Translations under genes and position numbers: made by a program | DNA from: Prevotellaceae bacterium | Lineage (GTDB): Bacteria; Bacteroidota; Bacteroidia; Bacteroidales; UBA932 | Assembly: GCA_031258915.1 (NCBI GenBank) | Contig: JAIRMD010000185.1 | Location: forward strand, 1-9,325 | Direction: 5' to 3' | DNA length: 9,325 nt | The notes under the pieces: generated by a model | What the model was told of the DNA's origin: nothing | The model's input: only the letters and a program-made list of their open reading frames with translations | The model's database searches: none | In this document: positions 1-6,571 of the stretch, piece by piece | Layout of the letters: each line of letters begins with the position of its first letter | How positions within the stretch are numbered: position 1 is the first letter of the stretch

Positions 1-168
1 GGCCGACGTGTCGGGGTAAAGCTCGCGGTTGAAAAGGTAGAACAGCAGCCTGCACGCCGTAAAGAGCAGGAGCGCCAGCGCAAGGTTGCGCAGCAGCCTT
101 ACGTACACGTTTTTGCCGAGGCGGACAGCCATCGCCTGCCGCGTGGCTTGGGCATCTTTCTTTCGCAT
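1..168 (-). CDS. Partial membrane protein, possibly LTA synthase/sulfatase family (N-terminus only)
   Basis: An open frame runs from an ATG at 168-166 to the left edge without a stop, giving 56 residues; the rest lies outside the window. Residues 1-24 are rich in Arg and Lys (MRKKDAQATR at the start). They are followed by a hydrophobic helix at about 25-44 (NLALALLLFTACRLLFYLF) and then NRELYPDTSA. A basic start, a first helix ending in a pattern like RLLFYLFN, and a short periplasmic loop resemble the N-termini of Bacteroidota alkaline-phosphatase-superfamily membrane enzymes (LTA synthase/phosphoglycerol transferase-like). No catalytic residue is visible, so this is a resemblance only. An alternative start at Met13 (132-130) is possible. 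It lies 92 bases downstream of the PorE-like gene on the same strand. The intervening inverted repeats could mean that it has its own promoter. Confidence 0.5.
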   Translation of the reverse strand, partial: MRKKDAQATRQAMAVRLGKNVYVRLLRNLALALLLFTACRLLFYLFNRELYPDTSA

Positions 169-188
169 GGTAACGTACTTGAATTTTT

Positions 189-218
189 ATAGTAATATAC
201 TATCCTCGTTCATAGTAT
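189..218. repeat. Nested inverted repeats upstream of the partial membrane-protein gene
   Basis: ATAGTA (189-194) and TACTAT (198-203) form a perfect inverted repeat with a 3-base centre. ATACTAT (197-203) and ATAGTAT (212-218) form a second perfect 7-base inverted repeat with an 8-base spacer. The two share the 197-203 arm, so only one hairpin can form at a time. A further TAGTAT lies at 254-259. The block ends 21 bases before the ATG of the minus-strand gene at 168, where an operator or leader structure would sit. No T-run follows the hairpin on the minus strand, so a simple intrinsic terminator is unlikely. Confidence 0.4.
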
Positions 219-260
219 TCGGAATAATTTATGCTGCTCGCAGGCAAGAACGGTAGTATG

Positions 261-2384
261 CTAATTCTCTATCACCTTAAATTCGGTACGGCGGTTAGCA
301 GCGCGTCCCTCTGCGGTTGCGTTTGAGGCTACGGGCTGGTCAAAGCCATAGCCAACGTAGGTCAGGCGGTTGGCTGCAATTCCTGCCTCCACAAGGTAAG
401 CAACCACCGCTTTGGCGCGCGCTTCGGAGAGCATTTTGTTGACCTCGGCCGAGCCTACATTGTCGGTGTGCCCCGAAATTTCAATGCGCAGCTTGGACTG
501 GTCGTTCAGCAGCGTCGCTATATTTTTAAGCTCTGTGGTAGAGGCTTCGGAAAACTCCGACTTGCCAAATTGGAAGAAAATGTTGTTCAGCACAACCCTA
601 TTGCCTACCAGTATTTCGTTCAAATCAATTTCCTTGTAGGCTTCCTGATATTCGGTATTATCGCGGATGTCAATATTTTCGGAGTAAAAGAGGTGGCTGG
701 GCGCTTTAACCGCCAGCCCGTAGTTTCTGCCCGAAGGTAGCGCCACCATGTATGAGCCGGTTTCCGAATTGCTGGTGAACGAGGCGATAACTTTATTCAT
801 CTCGTTATCGGTAATTTCTATGTTGGCAGAAAGAGGCTTGCGTGTTTCAGCATCCCTTATCACGCCTTTGAGCAGGGTAACAGGTTTGGCAATGGCAGTG
901 GTAGGCGCAGCCGTAGCAGCAGAATCTGCTTGCGGCTGTTTCTGCGCTACCGAAGCTTCGGCCAAAGGCTTCTGCATGTAAGCAATCAGGTTGTCTTCCG
1001 CCACGTTGATAACGGGCTTTTCGTCACCGATGAAAGTTATCCGGTAGAGGTCATGCAGCCCAAACCCGTCTTTGCGGAACGAGGAAAAGTAGGCATAGCG
1101 TCCGCTGGCGTTCAGCGTAAAGAACCGATCATCTTCCGGCGTATTGATGGGGTAGCCCATGTTAACGGGAGTAGTCCATCGTCCGTTTTCGAAATCGGAG
1201 CGAAATATATCGTATCCTCCCATCGTGTTGTGCCCGTTGGAGGTGAAGTAGAGGGTTTTTCCGTTTGTGTGTATAAATACCGTGCGCTCATCGTACCCCG
1301 AAGCGATTGGCGCGCCAATGGGCTTAGCCGGCATCCATGCTCCTTTAGCATCCCTGTTGGAGTAGTATATTTGGTGGTAACCGTTGGGGTTATTTCGGTT
1401 GCTGACAAAGTATAGCGTTTGTCCGTCGGACGAAAGCGAGGCGTTGGCTTCGTGCGCAGGAGAGTTGATGGCGTTACCCAACGATTTCTTTGGCATCCAT
1501 GTAGCGCCGTTAAGGGTAGCATAGCCTAAATCGCCGCCGTTTTCGGGCAGGAATAAGAACAGCATATCGCCGCTGGGCGAGATGCCTGCCGCAGCATCGT
1601 TATCGGGTGTGTTGATGGGGCTGTGAAGTCTTTCTGGCGTTGTCCACTCGCCATCCTTTCGGTGGGTTACGTATATGTCTTCGGGGTAATCTTCTTCGCT
1701 GCTGAATGCACCTTCTTCAAGGGAGCTTTCTGCTTCGCTGGGGCGCGAAGAGGTGAAGTAGAGGGTTGAGCCATCTGCGTTAATAAGCGGCCCATACTCG
1801 GAGTAAGAGGTGTTGACAACTTTGCCGAGGTTATCGATGAATACGTTCACAGGATTTTTCACCAGCTCTTTGCCGGTTTCGCACTCGGCAATTCTTTTAT
1901 TTATGCGCTGCAAGTCTTCTGCGTAGGTTTTGGATTTAGCGTTCAAAAAATTTTTGCAGAGGTTAAAGTGCTGAATAGCCTTATCGAACTCATACGTCAG
2001 GTGGTACACCTCGCCCAGCAGCCAGTACGCCGTGGGCTTCATTGCAGGAGATAGCGCAATAGCCTTTTCAAGGTATTGCACCGCCTGCTCTTCCTCGCCG
2101 ATTAAGCGTATATAGCAGTCGCCAATTATAACGTTAAGCTCGGCGTTGTTGGGGTTGAAGTTGTTGGCGTGCAGCAAGTATGGCAATGCCGCCACTTTGT
2201 GCGAAGCCCCCTGCTTATTGTACTGCTCTCTGCCCAGCTCCAGCTGCTGCATGGCCTTTTTTAGCCCTTCTCTGTCATTGGGAAAGTTTTTTTTCTCAAA
2301 TTCCACATTTTGCTGGGCGAAAACGACGTTGGCGCACAAAAGCGCCAAAGAAGCAACCGTATAGTAAAGTAGACATTTTTTCAT
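261..2384 (-). CDS. PorE-like OmpA-family protein (TPR + PD40 propeller + CRD + OmpA C-terminal domain)
   Basis: This 707-residue protein has four recognisable parts after a signal peptide (1-23, probable cleavage VFA|QQ). TPR-like helices lie at about 60-165. PD40/WD40-like beta-propeller repeats lie near 196-214, 264-281, 312-330, 366-396 and 418-448, with signatures such as GSTLYFTSSR and GKTLYFTSN. An Ala/Gln/Thr-rich linker (about 470-500) leads to a carboxypeptidase-regulatory-like fold (about 503-590). An OmpA C-terminal domain (about 598-707) carries HTDNVG with Asp641 and LSEAR with Arg656, the pair and spacing used by OmpA/Pal proteins to bind diaminopimelate in peptidoglycan. The same domain order is known for PorE of the Porphyromonas gingivalis type IX secretion system. 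PorE is a lipoprotein, whereas Cys17 here is preceded by A-L-L and is a poor lipobox, so this is probably a signal peptidase I substrate. Many Bacteroidota carry several proteins of this architecture, so a type IX role is inferred. It lies 59 bases downstream of the TPR gene, probably in the same transcript. Confidence 0.85.
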   Translation of the reverse strand: MKKCLLYYTVASLALLCANVVFAQQNVEFEKKNFPNDREGLKKAMQQLELGREQYNKQGASHKVAALPYLLHANNFNPNNAELNVIIGDCYIRLIGEEEQAVQYLEKAIALSPAMKPTAYWLLGEVYHLTYEFDKAIQHFNLCKNFLNAKSKTYAEDLQRINKRIAECETGKELVKNPVNVFIDNLGKVVNTSYSEYGPLINADGSTLYFTSSRPSEAESSLEEGAFSSEEDYPEDIYVTHRKDGEWTTPERLHSPINTPDNDAAAGISPSGDMLFLFLPENGGDLGYATLNGATWMPKKSLGNAINSPAHEANASLSSDGQTLYFVSNRNNPNGYHQIYYSNRDAKGAWMPAKPIGAPIASGYDERTVFIHTNGKTLYFTSNGHNTMGGYDIFRSDFENGRWTTPVNMGYPINTPEDDRFFTLNASGRYAYFSSFRKDGFGLHDLYRITFIGDEKPVINVAEDNLIAYMQKPLAEASVAQKQPQADSAATAAPTTAIAKPVTLLKGVIRDAETRKPLSANIEITDNEMNKVIASFTSNSETGSYMVALPSGRNYGLAVKAPSHLFYSENIDIRDNTEYQEAYKEIDLNEILVGNRVVLNNIFFQFGKSEFSEASTTELKNIATLLNDQSKLRIEISGHTDNVGSAEVNKMLSEARAKAVVAYLVEAGIAANRLTYVGYGFDQPVASNATAEGRAANRRTEFKVIEN

Positions 2385-2423
2385 TTGAGCTTTTTGGTAA
2401 AAAAATTATTGATACTTGGGTTT

Positions 2424-2435
2424 TAACTATAGTTA
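2424..2435. repeat. 12-base perfect palindrome TAACTATAGTTA in the gap before the PorE-like gene
   Basis: The palindrome sits in the 59-base gap between the stop of the TPR gene and the start of the PorE-like gene, about 40 bases before the latter's ATG. It could be an operator. One or two perfect 12-mers are expected by chance in a window this size, so the function is uncertain. No good TAnnTTTG promoter is seen in the gap, so the downstream gene is probably read through from upstream. Confidence 0.25.
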
Positions 2436-2443
2436 CGGTATTG

Positions 2444-3394
2444 CTACCTGCATTGTGCAGAAACATAATTTTTTGCCGATGGCACATTTAGGTCGGCAGC
2501 CTTTTGCCAGTCGGCGCAGGCGCCTGCGTCGTCGCGCATCATTTCTTTGGCAATGCCCCGGTTCAGGTATGCTTGCCCAAAGCTGCCATTTATTTTTATT
2601 GCTTTATCGTACTCCGCCAGCGCTTCGGCATATTTTTTCTGCTTATAGTAAGCATTTCCGGCGTTGTTGAATGCATGGAAGTAGCTGGGGTTATACTTTT
2701 TGGCAGCCAGAAAATCGGCTAATGCACCCTTGTAGTCTTCCTTTCCAAACTTGGCCAGCCCGCGGTTATTGTATATCATTGCACTTTGGGAGGAGAGCTG
2801 AATGGCCTTGTCGTAGTCGCGAATAGCTTCGTCGTACTTTTTCATAAGGCGATAAACGGCGCCGCGGTTGCTGTACAGGAAATCCAGCGTTGAATCGATG
2901 GCAATGGCCGCCGTATAGTCGGCTAATGCCTCCTCGTAGCGCTCCAGACGGCGGTTTGCGCTGCCGCGGTCGTTGTAGGCGTAGCTGTACGTGGAGTCGA
3001 TGGCAATGCATTGAGTGTATGCCTCAATAGCAGCATGGTACGATTCGGAGAGATACTCAGCAGCGCCCCGATAGTAGTACGCCTTGGCCATATCCGGGTC
3101 AAGCGTTAAGGCCTGCGCGTAGTCGGCTTCGGCTTCGGCGAGCATGCCTTGCTCATGGTAAGCGCGTCCCCGAAGAAAGTAGGATTCGGCAGCTGGTTGC
3201 TCGGCAATAGCCGAGCTAAATTTCGCAGCTGCGCTTGCGTAATCCTTTTGTTCGAGCAGCATTACGCCTTCTGCATAGAGTGTTTTTTCGCCACCTGCAG
3301 CGGCTAAAGCAGGTGCACTTTCGCTGCTTTGTGCAGATGTAGCGGCGGCTACGGTAAAAGTTAGCAGCATGGATATTAATAGCCTGATTTTCAT
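2444..3394 (-). CDS. Periplasmic tetratricopeptide-repeat protein
   Basis: This is a 316-residue protein built almost entirely of TPRs. A signal peptide (1-21) has a probable cleavage TSA|QS. About eight 34-residue repeats then follow at roughly 37-69, 70-103, 104-137, 138-171, 172-205, 206-239, 240-273 and 274-308. Typical repeat cores are visible, such as AYYYRGAAEY, AYNDRGSANRRL and AYLNRGIAK. The last repeat has the form GACADWQKAADLN, a variant often seen at the end of Bacteroidota TPR arrays. No catalytic domain is present, so it probably acts as a protein-binding scaffold in the periplasm; its partner is unknown. It follows pssA by 53 bases and precedes the PorE-like gene by 59 on the same strand, so co-expression is likely. 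A partnership with the PorE-like protein is inference from position only. Confidence 0.85.
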   Translation of the reverse strand: MKIRLLISMLLTFTVAAATSAQSSESAPALAAAGGEKTLYAEGVMLLEQKDYASAAAKFSSAIAEQPAAESYFLRGRAYHEQGMLAEAEADYAQALTLDPDMAKAYYYRGAAEYLSESYHAAIEAYTQCIAIDSTYSYAYNDRGSANRRLERYEEALADYTAAIAIDSTLDFLYSNRGAVYRLMKKYDEAIRDYDKAIQLSSQSAMIYNNRGLAKFGKEDYKGALADFLAAKKYNPSYFHAFNNAGNAYYKQKKYAEALAEYDKAIKINGSFGQAYLNRGIAKEMMRDDAGACADWQKAADLNVPSAKNYVSAQCR

Positions 3395-3447
3395 TTTGTT
3401 TTATACTTAGATTTTTATGTTTAAATGGTGCTATGTTGAGTGTGGCT

Positions 3448-4197
3448 TTAGCGCAATCCTGCGAATTTCCGTGCTATCCATACAGCTACGTTCATCAAAA
3501 TGTACAGCAAAATGATGGGTGCAAATGCAGCCAGCAGGGGGATAGAGTACAGCAGGCAGAGCAGCATAATTATCCCCGACAGCAGCACAAACACCAGCGG
3601 TAGCGTATATTTTGCCGGCAGGCCTAGCTTTACCTTGAACGAGAACATGGGTATTTCGCAGACGAGCAAAAACGAGAAGGCTCCCACCAGCGCCAGCAGC
3701 GCCCATACTTCCAGAGGGTTGTCCATACAAATTACTGCAGCTGACGAAAAGAACAGCGCATTGGCCGGCGTGGGCAGCCCCAAAAATCCGTCGCTCTGCC
3801 TCTCGTCAACGTTGAACTTCGCCAGGCGCAAAGCCGAAAAAACGGTAAGCAAAAACGGCGAAAAAATCAGCAGCATTTCGGCGCCATCCCCAGCTCCATT
3901 TGCTGCCCCCAGCGCCCTGCGCACGGCGTGGGAAAGCATTACTGCCGGAAGCGCACCAAAGCTTACCATATCGGCAAGCGAGTCGAGCTGCTTCCCTACC
4001 GGCGAGTACGCTTTGAGCAGGCGTGCCGCAAAGCCGTCCAGAAAATCGAGCAGGGCGGCCAGCAGCAGGCAAACCATAGCCGATTGCGTTGCCCCCTCGA
4101 ACGCAAGCACAATGCCTACGCAGCCACACAGCAAGCCGAAGCAGGTGATGATGTTGGGAACGGTGAAAAGGTTTATCCTGTTAGGCATTATAGGCAT
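3448..4197 (-). CDS. pssA: CDP-diacylglycerol--serine O-phosphatidyltransferase
   Basis: This integral membrane enzyme transfers the phosphatidyl group from CDP-diacylglycerol to L-serine, giving phosphatidylserine, the precursor of phosphatidylethanolamine. From the chosen ATG the protein has 249 residues. The CDP-alcohol phosphatidyltransferase signature is complete: D-x2-D-G-x2-A-R-x8-G-x3-D-x3-D, seen as DFLDGFAAR, then G, then DSLAD (residues about 51-76 from this start). The four Asp residues are the metal and catalytic ligands. A leading segment VPNIITCFGLLCGCVGI and several later hydrophobic helices fit the family, with the usual bacterial length. Starts: ATG at 4197, ATG at 4188 and an in-frame TTG at 4236 are possible. 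The likely promoter at 4215-4247 excludes the TTG. No psd decarboxylase gene is adjacent in this window. Confidence 0.93.
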   Translation of the reverse strand: MPIMPNRINLFTVPNIITCFGLLCGCVGIVLAFEGATQSAMVCLLLAALLDFLDGFAARLLKAYSPVGKQLDSLADMVSFGALPAVMLSHAVRRALGAANGAGDGAEMLLIFSPFLLTVFSALRLAKFNVDERQSDGFLGLPTPANALFFSSAAVICMDNPLEVWALLALVGAFSFLLVCEIPMFSFKVKLGLPAKYTLPLVFVLLSGIIMLLCLLYSIPLLAAFAPIILLYILMNVAVWIARKFAGLR

Positions 4198-4214
4198 TAC
4201 GTAATTTTTTGGTA

Positions 4215-4247
4215 CAAAAACACGGACACATTTCAATTTCAGCCAAA
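4215..4247 (-). promoter_or_regulatory. Candidate Bacteroidota-type promoter for pssA and the minus-strand run
   Basis: Read on the minus strand, TTTG (plus 4244-4247) is followed after 21 bases by TGTTTTTG (plus 4215-4222). This matches the Bacteroidota -33 TTTG / -7 TAnnTTTG pattern with one mismatch (G for A). It would start the transcript about 10-20 bases before the ATGs at 4197 and 4188, giving a short leader. This is a motif match by eye only. Confidence 0.4.
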
Positions 4248-4309
4248 ATACGGTAGGCGAAGGTAGCGGTTTTTTTACAACTGCGCTCGCTATGTTTCGT
4301 GTTTTTTCG

Positions 4310-4317
4310 TACCTTTA
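4310..4317 (+). promoter_or_regulatory. Candidate -7 element for the plus-strand run
   Basis: TACCTTTA matches TAnnTTTG at all but the last base. It lies about 77 bases before the chosen start of the PorV/Q gene, in the divergent intergenic region. No convincing -33 TTTG is found at the expected distance. Two other near matches closer to the gene (TAATATTTG ending at 4376 and TATAGTTTG ending at 4396) have wrong spacing. Confidence 0.22.
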
Positions 4318-4393
4318 CACGTCGATCATTACCCGATATTCAAGTTAAAACCTTATTTATCAATATGTAATATTTGCCTTGCTTGTTTATAGT

Positions 4394-5479
4394 TTGTCAA
4401 AAAAATATGTGCAGATGCTGCTGCTAACCTTTGCTGTATGTAGCGCTGCTCGCGCCGCTGCACCCAAGTACAGCAACGAATTTCTGTCGGTGGGCGTAGG
4501 TGCGCGTGCGCTGGGCATGGGGGGAGCCGCCTCCGCCACCGCCGCCGATGCCTGCGCCGCCTACTGGAACCCTGCGCTGCTAACCACCCTGCAACCCGCA
4601 AGGAGCGCCGCCCTGATGCACGCGGAGTACTTTGCAGGCGTGGCAAAGTACGACTTTGGCGCGTTTGCCTACAGGTTAGACTCCGCCGCTGCCATCGCCG
4701 CTACCTTTATTCGCTTTGGCGTGGACGATATTCTCAACACTACCGATCTCATCGACAAGGACGGAAACTTCAGCTACGACAGGCTCAGCTATTTTTCTAC
4801 AGCCGACTACGCCTTGGCTTTTTCGCTTGCGAAAAAAATGAAAATGGCCGGGCGGTCGCTGAACGTGGGCGCTAACGCCAAGATAGTGTACCGCAGCGTG
4901 GGCAAGTTTGCCGCAGCCTACGGCTTTGGCATTGACCTGGGGGCGCACTGTGCGCTGGGGCGGTGGAATTTTGGGGTAATGCTGCGGGATATCACCACCA
5001 CCGTCAACGTGTGGACGTACAACGCCGATGCGCTGGCGGTTCCGGCGTACGTAATGCCGTCGGGCGATACCATCACCAACAGCGTGCCCGGCTCAAGGAC
5101 GGAGGTTACGCTGCCAAAGGTTACGCTGGCCGCTGCCCGCAGCATCCGCTTCGGCAATGATTTTTCCATGCACGCCGAGCTTGGCTTGGACGTTACCACC
5201 GACGGGCAGCGCAACGTGCTTGTTTCGACCGGCTGGCTGAATATTGACCCGAAGCTGGGCGTGGAGGGTAGCTACAAAAGCATGGTATTCCTGAGAGCCG
5301 GCGTCAACAACGTGCAGCGCATTTCGGGCTTTGGCAGCGAAAGCCACTTTGCCGTGCAGCCCAACGTTGGCGTAGGCCTCCGCTTTATGGGCTTTGCGCT
5401 CGACTACGCGCTCACCAACATTGGCTCAACGGGGGTTTCGACCTACTCGAATGTTTTTTCGGTAAGCTACGGATTCTGA
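4394..5479 (+). CDS. PorV/PorQ-family outer-membrane beta-barrel protein
   Basis: This is a 361-residue protein (counting from TTG 4394) of the FadL-like PorV/PorQ family. The signature just after the signal peptide is FLSVGVGARALGMGGA, followed by an Ala-rich stretch and AAYWNPALL. Alternating beta-strand patterns run to a C-terminal SVSYGF, whose final Phe is the usual outer-membrane barrel signal. Family members include PorV, which receives type IX secretion cargo, and PorQ, part of the attachment complex; many paralogues have no known role. Start choice: no in-frame ATG exists before Met at 4415, and starting there would leave a signal peptide without a basic n-region. TTG 4394 gives MSKKYVQMLLLTFAVCSAARA with Lys residues and a plausible ARA|AA cleavage; TTG 4379 is an alternative. 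It is the first gene of the plus-strand run, 21 bases before the cyclotransferase gene. Confidence 0.87.
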   Translation: MSKKYVQMLLLTFAVCSAARAAAPKYSNEFLSVGVGARALGMGGAASATAADACAAYWNPALLTTLQPARSAALMHAEYFAGVAKYDFGAFAYRLDSAAAIAATFIRFGVDDILNTTDLIDKDGNFSYDRLSYFSTADYALAFSLAKKMKMAGRSLNVGANAKIVYRSVGKFAAAYGFGIDLGAHCALGRWNFGVMLRDITTTVNVWTYNADALAVPAYVMPSGDTITNSVPGSRTEVTLPKVTLAAARSIRFGNDFSMHAELGLDVTTDGQRNVLVSTGWLNIDPKLGVEGSYKSMVFLRAGVNNVQRISGFGSESHFAVQPNVGVGLRFMGFALDYALTNIGSTGVSTYSNVFSVSYGF

Positions 5480-5500
5480 GCGTAACAATAGCGATAGGAA

Positions 5501-6568
5501 ATGATACGATTTTTTTTGAACTTTGCGCTGATTTTTTTCCTTGCTTCCTGTAGCAGCGGAGCGCCGCGCAAGCGTGCGTTGGGGGCTGCGGCAGCCGCCC
5601 CAACGCTGGAGCTGGCAAGCCCGCAGCGCGGCGCGAAGGTCAAAAACGGCGAGCGCCTCACGGTGAGCTACCTGCGCAGCGATGCCGAGTACGACTCGGT
5701 GGTTGCCTACCTCGACGGCTGGCGTGCCGCATGCATGGCCGACACCGCCGCTGAGGTAGAGGTTGAGCTTGCCGCAAAAACGCTTGGCGTAAAGCAGCTG
5801 AGGGTGGCCGCCTTCTCTGAGGGCAGGGAGGTGGCGGCGGCAAGGGTAAGCATCACGCTGCTTGCGCCAAGCGCACCGAAAAAGTACGGCTACACGGTGG
5901 TGAACGCCTACCCCCACGACGAGCACGCCTACACGCAGGGGCTGCAAGTGTACCGCGGCGTGCTGTACGAGGGCACCGGCGTTTACGGGCAGTCGTCCGT
6001 GCGGAAGGTGGGCTTAAAGAGCGGCGAGGTGCTGCAACAGCAAATGCTGCCCGACAGGTACTTTGGCGAGGGTATTTGCGTACTCAACGGGCTGCTCTAC
6101 CAGCTCACGTGGCGCGAGCAGACGTGCCTGGTGTATGACCTCGAAACGCTGGAGCAGCAAGCCGCGCTGCCGTACTCCGGCGAGGGCTGGGGGCTTACCA
6201 CCGACGGCGTGCACCTGATTATGAGCAACGGAAGCAACGCCATCACCTTCATGTCGCCCCACGACTTTGTAGCGCGGAAGCGCATCGAGGTCTACACCGA
6301 CCGCGGGGCGGTGGGGCAGCTCAACGAGCTGGAGCTGATTGGCGGGGAGCTCTGGGCCAACGTTTACGGGAGCGACAACATTGTCCGCATTGACACGGCA
6401 AGCGGCGCGGTAACCGGCGTGGTGAACATGCAGAATTTGCTCCCGGGCAACCTGCGCAGCAGAAATACCGACGTGCTGAACGGCATAGCTTACGACGAGG
6501 AAACCGGGCAAATTTTTGTTACCGGAAAGAACTGGAAGAGGCTGTTTGAAGTGATAATTGACGATTGA
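5501..6568 (+). CDS. Glutaminyl-peptide cyclotransferase, lipoprotein
   Basis: This plant/bacterial-type glutaminyl cyclase (glutamine cyclotransferase family) turns an N-terminal Gln into pyroglutamate with release of ammonia. The 355-residue protein starts with a lipoprotein signal (lipobox L14-A-S-C17) and a short Arg/Lys/Ala-rich tether. An Ig-like beta domain at about 35-122 is followed by the five-bladed propeller enzyme domain at about 130-355. Family motifs appear in order: YTQGL, LYEGTGVYGQSSVRKV, FGEGI, LTW, GEGWGLTTDG, LNELE, WANVYGSDNI, VLNGIAYD and VTGKNW. The Glu of YEGTG (157) probably matches the catalytic Glu of papaya glutaminyl cyclase; that alignment is from memory. No acidic surface-export signal follows Cys17, so it probably faces the periplasm. 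The start at 5501 has a purine-rich TAGGAA just before it. T8 (5510-5517) and T7 (5532-5538) tracts lie in the signal-peptide codons. Confidence 0.93.
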   Translation: MIRFFLNFALIFFLASCSSGAPRKRALGAAAAAPTLELASPQRGAKVKNGERLTVSYLRSDAEYDSVVAYLDGWRAACMADTAAEVEVELAAKTLGVKQLRVAAFSEGREVAAARVSITLLAPSAPKKYGYTVVNAYPHDEHAYTQGLQVYRGVLYEGTGVYGQSSVRKVGLKSGEVLQQQMLPDRYFGEGICVLNGLLYQLTWREQTCLVYDLETLEQQAALPYSGEGWGLTTDGVHLIMSNGSNAITFMSPHDFVARKRIEVYTDRGAVGQLNELELIGGELWANVYGSDNIVRIDTASGAVTGVVNMQNLLPGNLRSRNTDVLNGIAYDEETGQIFVTGKNWKRLFEVIIDD

Positions 6569-6571
6569 TGT

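Noticed and set aside
169..260. Intrinsic terminator after the PorE-like gene
   Set aside because: The hairpins present are AT-rich and are not followed by a T-run on the minus strand.
412..1415. Several plus-strand open frames opposite the PorE-like gene
   Set aside because: They overlap one another and are antisense to a gene with five recognisable domains.
2287..2294. A8 tract (minus strand) near the start of the PorE-like gene as a frameshift or phase-variation site
   Set aside because: It falls in ordinary Glu-Lys-Lys-Asn codons and the frame is intact; there is no alternative product or structure to support it.
3500..4204. Plus-strand open frame of 234 codons opposite pssA
   Set aside because: It lies fully antisense to a well-supported enzyme gene, is rich in Ser/Lys/Ala with no recognisable motif, and reflects the codon use of pssA.
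4198..4236. Upstream TTG start for pssA, adding 13 residues
   Set aside because: The extension has no family similarity and would begin upstream of the likely transcript start; ATG at 4197 or 4188 fits better.
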